From Candidatus Zhuqueibacterota bacterium (GTDB taxonomy: Bacteria; Zhuqueibacterota; Zhuqueibacteria; Thermofontimicrobiales; Thiofontviventaceae), in contig WJJN01000205.1 in assembly GCA_014729735.1 (NCBI GenBank), positions 1 through 5,923 of the forward strand: 5,923 bases of DNA. The letters run 5' to 3'. Both the position numbers and the translations under genes were made by a program. Below the pieces are notes generated by a model that searched no databases, was not told the origin of the DNA, and saw only the letters and a list, made by a program, of their open reading frames with translations. Of the stretch, positions 1-4,253 are shown piece by piece (position 1 is the stretch's first letter; each line of letters begins with the position of its first letter).

Positions 1-266
1 GCCGATATACCGATGATCACCGCAAACCAGCGTCCGTATTCCTTAGCGATTGACTGCAAAAGTGAATCTGAATTCGAGACACCGTACCGCGTCGACATGG
101 TCATAAATATGCCCATCCCGATACTCGCGGCGACTATTATCCATAAAAATTCATAACCGAATTCAGATCCGATTTTTGAAGAAGTAGTGATACTACCCGG
201 ACCAAGACATACTGCTGCGATAATCCAGCCCGGACCAATGGATTTGACGATTTGTTTTAAATTCAT
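1..266 (-). CDS. NRAMP-family transporter, N-terminal fragment (3' end cut by window edge)
   Basis: The frame read leftward from the ATG at 266-264 is open to the window edge and gives 88 residues. Residues 11-63 follow the NRAMP (MntH/SLC11) fold start: GPGW at 11-14, first helix about 12-28, GSEFGYEFLW at 33-42, second hydrophobic helix about 40-57, then RYGV at 60-63. Canonical NRAMP proteins carry DPGN in helix 1, where Asp and Asn bind Mn/Fe; here the aligned residues are GPGS (22-25), so the classical site is altered. Members with this helix are usually annotated only as divalent metal transporters, and the substrate here is open. The start is supported by GPGW lying about ten residues in, as in the family. 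The upstream bases hold no clear Shine-Dalgarno, and an in-frame TTG lies four codons upstream. It is the last gene visible in the unit, 37 bases after the amidohydrolase, and acts in the inner membrane. Confidence 0.8.
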   Translation of the reverse strand, partial: MNLKQIVKSIGPGWIIAAVCLGPGSITTSSKIGSEFGYEFLWIIVAASIGMGIFMTMSTRYGVSNSDSLLQSIAKEYGRWFAVIIGIS

Positions 267-303
267 CTTAACCAACTTAATTTGAGATATTTTTAGAAAA
301 ACT

Positions 304-1281
304 TCATTCAATAAACTTATGCGTTTCAGGATCGATTCCAAGATTCTTTGCCATTGTTTCTCCCCACATCTTTTTGCGAATCGCCGGCGGCACATTATTT
401 TTATCCAGCATCATCGAAAAGCGCTCGATATTCGACGGCAGCCCCTGCGGGCGTTCGTCAGTGCCAAACACAATGTGTTCCCAGGCGCTTGGTCCGTCTT
501 TCAGGGTATGTGGATTCTTCTCTCCCTCATTGCTGGACCACCACAGAACCTCGCTCATTCGTTCCAGCCGACCGAGTTTGATAAATTTGAGCAGGGTCGA
601 ACCTGTCACATCGAAAAAAAGGTTTGGATTCCACCGGGCAGCTTCGGCAGCTTCTTCATACCACGGATTGCCTAAATGTGCTCCCTGGATTTTGGCACGG
701 GGGAAAAGCCGGCACAATGTGTCCAGATACATTGGACGCATTCTGGCAGAAGACATCCAGTTTGGCTTATCCGTTATATTGCGACCCGAGATACCGGTAT
801 GGAATATCATATACATTTTATATTCTTCGCATAACCGGTAAATTTGAAAATAGGACGAATCGTCATAATTTTTTTGCGGACTGTGAAATTTCATTCCGAC
901 AAAACCTGCTTTTTTGAATTTTTCAACCTCTCGTATTGCATTCTGGTTATCCAGATCCACACGTCCGTATCCGATGAAGACGTCGGGATAGCTTTTAATT
1001 GCGTCGACCATTATTTCCAGATCGTCGATCCAGGTGAGGACACAAGCCATCGCGTTGTAGGATCGATAAATTCTAACCATGTCCTCGACCCACTTATCGT
1101 TGCCTTTGCAATGAATATGTGAATCGATAATAAAGTCTGGTAATTTAGAATTACTTTTCGTCTCAGATGCATTAACGAGATTATTTTCAGTAACCGAAGC
1201 AAATAGAGTTGAGCCAACCGCGACCTTTGCAGATCGCTCCAAAAATTTTCTGCGATCAATTTTTGATGAAGATTCTTTCAT
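304..1281 (-). CDS. Tat-type amidohydrolase family 2 metal-dependent hydrolase
   Basis: This 325-residue protein belongs to the amidohydrolase-2 group (PF04909), TIM-barrel enzymes that hydrolyse lactones, amides or esters, or decarboxylate, using a bound divalent metal. Visible metal and catalytic residues are all in place: HxH at H55/H57 (DSHIHC), H161 (FHTG), H202 (GAHLG) and D275 (FGTDE). K131/H133 in GMKFH are also typical of the group. The N-terminus has a twin-arginine motif DRRKFLE (9-15) followed by a short, weakly hydrophobic stretch (20-30), suggesting Tat export of a folded metalloenzyme; the hydrophobic part is short, so export is likely but not certain. The barrel starts near residue 49 and the length is normal. 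The ATG at 1281 has a strong AAGGAG five bases upstream. It follows the aldo/keto reductase by 41 bases, and the pairing suggests consecutive steps. The substrate cannot be named; a lactonase is one possibility. Confidence 0.88.
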   Translation of the reverse strand: MKESSSKIDRRKFLERSAKVAVGSTLFASVTENNLVNASETKSNSKLPDFIIDSHIHCKGNDKWVEDMVRIYRSYNAMACVLTWIDDLEIMVDAIKSYPDVFIGYGRVDLDNQNAIREVEKFKKAGFVGMKFHSPQKNYDDSSYFQIYRLCEEYKMYMIFHTGISGRNITDKPNWMSSARMRPMYLDTLCRLFPRAKIQGAHLGNPWYEEAAEAARWNPNLFFDVTGSTLLKFIKLGRLERMSEVLWWSSNEGEKNPHTLKDGPSAWEHIVFGTDERPQGLPSNIERFSMMLDKNNVPPAIRKKMWGETMAKNLGIDPETHKFIE

Positions 1282-1286
1282 GGTAA

Positions 1287-1292
1287 CTCCTT
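1287..1292 (-). promoter_or_regulatory. Shine-Dalgarno of the amidohydrolase gene
   Basis: Read on the minus strand, AAGGAG is followed by five bases and then the ATG at 1281-1279. It is the strongest ribosome binding site in the window and fixes the start, including the RRKFL motif in the protein. Confidence 0.8.
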
Positions 1293-1322
1293 TTTGATAG
1301 AGTTCTTGTCCGTCTTAATCTA

Positions 1323-2384
1323 TTAAACCATCATGCCGTCATGGTAACCGGGCAGTGTCCAGACGGGTTTGCGATTTTCCACATATTTATTGATCCGCCG
1401 CTCCAGCGCGCCCCAGTCATAGGGCACGCTGGTATCGGTGGCATATTCATTGACGATACTTATATTCTCTTCGAGCTTGTCGATACCATGATGACCAATA
1501 ACTGCCGCCGAAACATTTTCTTTATCCAATGCATAGGAGATCAATTCTTTTGCAGTCGTCTGAGCGTTCACCAATTGTCGCACTGTTTTCATTGCCAGAA
1601 ATCCGATATTTTTTTCTTTGGTTACCGGCAATAAATCAGCGCAATTCCCATAACGCCCCATGGGATTGATAACTCCAAGGACCACGTCAATATCCAGATT
1701 TTCGATGACGGATTTGGCAACCGGAATGTCGGATTCATTCATTACGGAAAATCCAATGAATTTCGCTATGCCTTCACTTTTACATTGCGCGATCGTCTTG
1801 TAAACACCATTCTCCAACTCCGATAAATTATCGTTTTTGTCAACAGCATGAATAAGCAGGACATCGACATAATCCATTTTCAGACGATTCAGGCAATCTT
1901 CAAATTGCTCTCTGGAACCATCAACACCCCGTGACTCCAATTTAGTGGCAACGTAAACCTGTTCACGATATTTATTCAATATTTTGCCATAACGGATTTC
2001 ACTGTCACCACCGCTGTAATTATTCGCCGTATCAAAGTAATTGACTCCGGCTTCCACGGCTCGTTCCAATATCTGCTCCCAGTCGCCGTCTTCATTTTTC
2101 ATGAATTGAGAACCGCCGCCAAAAGCCAATAAAGACACTTCCATCCCGGTCTTGCCAAGATTTCTTCGGGCGATCATGTTATTGTGCGGGCGATGACCGG
2201 CTTGTTTCCCGTCCCGGTTACCATCTCCATTTATTGCAGGCGGCTCATCCTGTCCAACAGAATTCGCAGCGTTGATTCCTTCAGAACATCTCGATAAAAG
2301 AGAAAATCCTGTGGCGCCGCCAATTCCGAGTGATGAAAGCTTAAAGAATTTCCTCCGCGATATTGATTTTTCATCATTTTTCAT
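1323..2384 (-). CDS. Tat-exported aldo/keto reductase
   Basis: The 353-residue product is an aldo/keto reductase (PF00248), an NAD(P)-dependent oxidoreductase acting on carbonyls or alcohols, often sugars. The catalytic tetrad is complete: D118 and Y123 in FDTANNYSGGDSE, K148 in VATKLESR, H179 in LLIHAVD. The fold opens with RNLGKTGMEVS (74-84) and a GGG turn (89-91); IGHHGIDKLEENI near the end matches the usual cofactor-contact segment. Residues 9-15, SRRKFFK, are a near-perfect Tat motif followed by a small-residue hydrophobic segment (16-30). A polar, Gly/Asn/His-containing linker (about 34-69) then leads to the enzyme. Tat export fits an enzyme that needs its nucleotide bound before crossing the membrane. 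There is no C-terminal ferredoxin-like cysteine cluster such as some related reductases have. It starts 13 bases after the lipoprotein gene with a good Shine-Dalgarno, and ends in a double in-frame stop, TAA TAG. The substrate is unknown. Confidence 0.92.
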   Translation of the reverse strand: MKNDEKSISRRKFFKLSSLGIGGATGFSLLSRCSEGINAANSVGQDEPPAINGDGNRDGKQAGHRPHNNMIARRNLGKTGMEVSLLAFGGGSQFMKNEDGDWEQILERAVEAGVNYFDTANNYSGGDSEIRYGKILNKYREQVYVATKLESRGVDGSREQFEDCLNRLKMDYVDVLLIHAVDKNDNLSELENGVYKTIAQCKSEGIAKFIGFSVMNESDIPVAKSVIENLDIDVVLGVINPMGRYGNCADLLPVTKEKNIGFLAMKTVRQLVNAQTTAKELISYALDKENVSAAVIGHHGIDKLEENISIVNEYATDTSVPYDWGALERRINKYVENRKPVWTLPGYHDGMMV

Positions 2385-2390
2385 AATAAT

Positions 2391-2399
2391 TCCCTTCCT
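2391..2399 (-). promoter_or_regulatory. Shine-Dalgarno overlapping the upstream stop codon
   Basis: The minus strand reads TAGGAAGGGA: the TAG at 2400-2398 ends the lipoprotein gene, and AGGAAGGGA within it serves the reductase ATG at 2384. A ribosome terminating on the lipoprotein gene sits on the next gene's binding site, which suggests translational coupling. Confidence 0.75.
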
Positions 2400-2964
2400 A
2401 CCTGTTTCTTAATTTATATTCTGCAGAAACATCGCTCAGCAGATTTAGTTTTGTTGAATCCTGGTGCGCTCCAGGTATATAAGTCACTTCAGCAGTATCT
2501 GAATCTGGCTTGTCTCCGATCTCGATCTGTCCCGAATACAGAATGTTAAACTCATTTTCAATGTGGGTTTCGACTAAATAATGATACTCTCCGTCAGGCA
2601 GATTTATCTGCTCGCAATCAACGACGATTTTGTGAGTATCTATCTGCGGAGTTGCCGTCGTGACTTCATCGAACACGGTTTTGGATACATTTTCCCAATC
2701 GGCAACACTGCTCCAATCAGGGCAAATATCCGGGTAACGATGTCCGTCATACGACAACCATTCACTCACCAGAAGTGTTTTTACATAATTATTCTGTAAA
2801 TCTTCCAGCCATATAACGGTAAGCAGGTCGTAATCGCTAATCTGGTAATTAATTGTCAGATATCCTTTTGTTTCGGATTCGATAATTTTTTTTTTGTTAC
2901 ATGAAACTACCATAACAGAAAGCAGTAGAATTATAATTCCGTTTCGAATATTAAATCGCGTCAT
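2398..2964 (-). CDS. DUF2271-like lipoprotein
   Basis: From the ATG at 2964 this is a 188-residue protein with a clear lipoprotein signal: Arg near the start, hydrophobic residues about 9-20, and lipobox VVSC with Cys22. A Lys run follows. The mature part (about 35-165) resembles DUF2271 (PF10029) periplasmic proteins of unknown function: TVIWLED at 49-55, then YVKTLLVSEW, a middle Pro/Trp-rich loop with YPDICPDW, DEVTTATP at 99-106, and a final strand pair LPDGEYHYLVET. The family link is from remembered sequence pattern and is moderate. Two further cysteines (81, 117) could pair. An in-frame GTG at 2973 would add three residues, but it lies inside the Shine-Dalgarno AGAGGTGA, so the ATG is preferred. 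It is anchored in the envelope between a secreted protein and a Tat enzyme, and may bind or present a substrate or partner; the role is unknown. Confidence 0.72.
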   Translation of the reverse strand: MTRFNIRNGIIILLLSVMVVSCNKKKIIESETKGYLTINYQISDYDLLTVIWLEDLQNNYVKTLLVSEWLSYDGHRYPDICPDWSSVADWENVSKTVFDEVTTATPQIDTHKIVVDCEQINLPDGEYHYLVETHIENEFNILYSGQIEIGDKPDSDTAEVTYIPGAHQDSTKLNLLSDVSAEYKLRNR

Positions 2965-2969
2965 AAGAT

Positions 2970-2977
2970 TCACCTCT
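2970..2977 (-). promoter_or_regulatory. Shine-Dalgarno that decides the lipoprotein start
   Basis: The minus strand reads AGAGGTGA, then six bases, then the ATG at 2964-2962. The GTG that would give a three-codon longer protein is part of this motif and has no good site of its own upstream, so the shorter ATG start is chosen. Confidence 0.7.
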
Positions 2978-2987
2978 GAGTTGACAA

Positions 2988-2998
2988 TTAGTTAGTTA
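2988..2998 (-). repeat. TAAC tandem repeat giving stops in all three frames
   Basis: At the end of the DUF6807 gene the minus strand reads TAACTAACTAA. The three TAA triplets are four bases apart and so fall in the three reading frames; the first is the gene's own stop. It would end any frameshifted or read-through translation before the lipoprotein gene. It may be chance. Confidence 0.6.
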
Positions 2999-3961
2999 GT
3001 ATTCATTGCTATACTGATTGAACAAGCTATCTACTACACTTTTTTCAAGTTCATTTCGATGAGTCACCAGCCGATATCGTAACTCTAATGGCTGTATCGT
3101 TGATAATGGAACCGGATTCCTCCCGGGGTATACAGGATTTTGCATGCTATCTTTCTGGCGCAAAATCCATGGTTGCGGAAATCCGGGCTGATCGGGATGG
3201 CACATTATAGTCAAACCCGACTTAGTGCTTTCAGTGAATGATCCGTAAAACTGCATCCACGGTCCGGCTTCGATTGCGGTTTTACGAGGCGTTATCAAGC
3301 CCTTCTGGCTTATGAATTTCATATCCGGCGGTAATTTAATTCGAGCCGAGAAGCCTCCATATCCTTTCACATCATTCGAGCCACCGAGACGCATATTTTC
3401 CTCCAATGCCAGCAATCGGATTTTGAAATCTATTTTGCGAATTTCGCTTTCCGCCGGGAAGACCTTGATCGTGGTTTGCTCTTTCACCATCGGTTTTTGG
3501 TTACCCTGCTCATCCAGCCAGCGAGGTGATTTCCACAACACCTCGATATCAAGCGTCGCTGCACCATCCTGTTGCACCTGCGCATCGACATTTGTGACGT
3601 CCCATATCCTGTTTTCTGTGGTCCAGCCATCGCAGATCCACCTATCCCCGATCCATAACTGATGCCACGCCCAATAAATGCCTCGTTGATGATAATGATC
3701 TTCGGGAAAATCTTCTGTCAATGTATCTCCATCAAGGCTGATCAGCGGATGGATGTAATTTGCCCGCGGGTATTCACCATTGATTGATTTGGTCGCTTTT
3801 TGATAAAAAAGTATCTTTTTATATTTTTCCACAATCCAGTATCCATCCTCTTCTGGTTCAATGGCAAGCTGAGGCTGCGTAATACTTTTAGGACAGGAAA
3901 AGTTATAACAAAAATAGCTAATTACAAAAAGCAACATTAATTGCGTGAGTTTTTTCATCAT
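2996..3961 (-). CDS. Secreted DUF6807 (PmoA-like, PF14100) family protein
   Basis: This 321-residue protein matches the DUF6807 family, originally named 'methane oxygenase PmoA' but not shown to be one; it is common in Planctomycetes, Verrucomicrobia and Bacteroidetes, often near sugar-processing genes. The family core is plain: YIHPLISLDGDTLTEDFPEDH (69-89), then HQRGIYWAWHQ (91-101) with several conserved His and Trp, GWTTENRI further on, and GGSNDVKGYGGFSARIKLP (about 193-211) in the second half. The N-terminus has Lys3-Lys4 and a hydrophobic stretch (5-21), giving a Sec signal; Cys23 follows Phe-Ser and makes only a poor lipobox, so a soluble periplasmic or secreted protein is as likely as a lipoprotein. 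Two ATGs stand in tandem (3961 and 3958); AAGGA lies ten bases before the first and thirteen before the second, so either could be used. It begins 13 bases after the DUF362 gene. The biochemical role is unknown; carbohydrate binding or modification is an inference from family context. Confidence 0.85.
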   Translation of the reverse strand: MMKKLTQLMLLFVISYFCYNFSCPKSITQPQLAIEPEEDGYWIVEKYKKILFYQKATKSINGEYPRANYIHPLISLDGDTLTEDFPEDHYHQRGIYWAWHQLWIGDRWICDGWTTENRIWDVTNVDAQVQQDGAATLDIEVLWKSPRWLDEQGNQKPMVKEQTTIKVFPAESEIRKIDFKIRLLALEENMRLGGSNDVKGYGGFSARIKLPPDMKFISQKGLITPRKTAIEAGPWMQFYGSFTESTKSGLTIMCHPDQPGFPQPWILRQKDSMQNPVYPGRNPVPLSTIQPLELRYRLVTHRNELEKSVVDSLFNQYSNEY

Positions 3962-3971
3962 TTGACCATCA

Positions 3972-3976
3972 TCCTT
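3972..3976 (-). promoter_or_regulatory. Shine-Dalgarno overlapping the DUF362 gene stop
   Basis: The minus strand reads TAAGGA, where TAA (3977-3975) ends the DUF362 gene and AAGGA is the binding site for the DUF6807 gene ten bases downstream. The arrangement repeats the stop/ribosome-site overlap at 2391-2400 and again suggests coupling. Confidence 0.6.
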
Positions 3977-4253
3977 ATTTTAGAAATAATATTTTCCTGC
4001 TGGTTATGCGGCTACCAGCACTTTCAAAAACAACGAAATACGTTCCAGTGGAAACGAGATGTCCGCTGTTATCCCGACCATCCCAGGTAACGACATTATC
4101 ACCTATTGCGGTGATTTTATCGGCTAACAATGTCCTGACTTTCACCCCCATCACATTGTAAACAGTAATGCTGATTCGCTGATGTTCAGGAATTCGATAT
4201 GATATCGTGACCGAGCTGTTGAATGGATTGGGATACGCATTACGAACCACAAA
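3975..4253 (-). other. C-terminal secretion/sorting domain (YPNPF type)
   Basis: This is the segment of the DUF362 gene coding for its last 92 residues. It shows AYPNPF at its start, a beta-strand pattern ISITVYNVMGVKVRTL, the VTWDGRDNSG turn, GTYFVVF, and a basic C-terminus (RKILFLK). This layout matches TIGR04183-like type IX sorting domains and the related FlgD Ig-like fold. In FCB-group bacteria it usually marks outer-membrane export. Whether this organism has a type IX system cannot be seen here. Confidence 0.82.

Noticed and set aside
267..303. Possible terminator between the amidohydrolase and transporter genes
   Set aside because: The 37-base gap is AT-rich, but I find no inverted repeat able to form a stem, so read-through is expected.
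319..1122. Several plus-strand open frames of 77-155 codons opposite the amidohydrolase gene
   Set aside because: They are antisense to a gene with all catalytic motifs intact, overlap one another in different frames, and their translations look random with no domain or signal.
2175..2177. Internal ATG (Met70) of the reductase giving a cytoplasmic form without the Tat signal
   Set aside because: It lies neatly at the start of the enzyme fold, but the bases upstream show no Shine-Dalgarno.
2286..2288. Cys33 of the reductase as a lipobox cysteine
   Set aside because: The preceding residues are Leu-Ser-Arg; an Arg at the -1 position does not fit signal peptidase II, so a plain Tat signal is preferred.
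2971..2973. GTG at 2973 as start of the lipoprotein gene
   Set aside because: It is part of the AGAGGTGA Shine-Dalgarno for the ATG at 2964 and has no good site upstream of itself.
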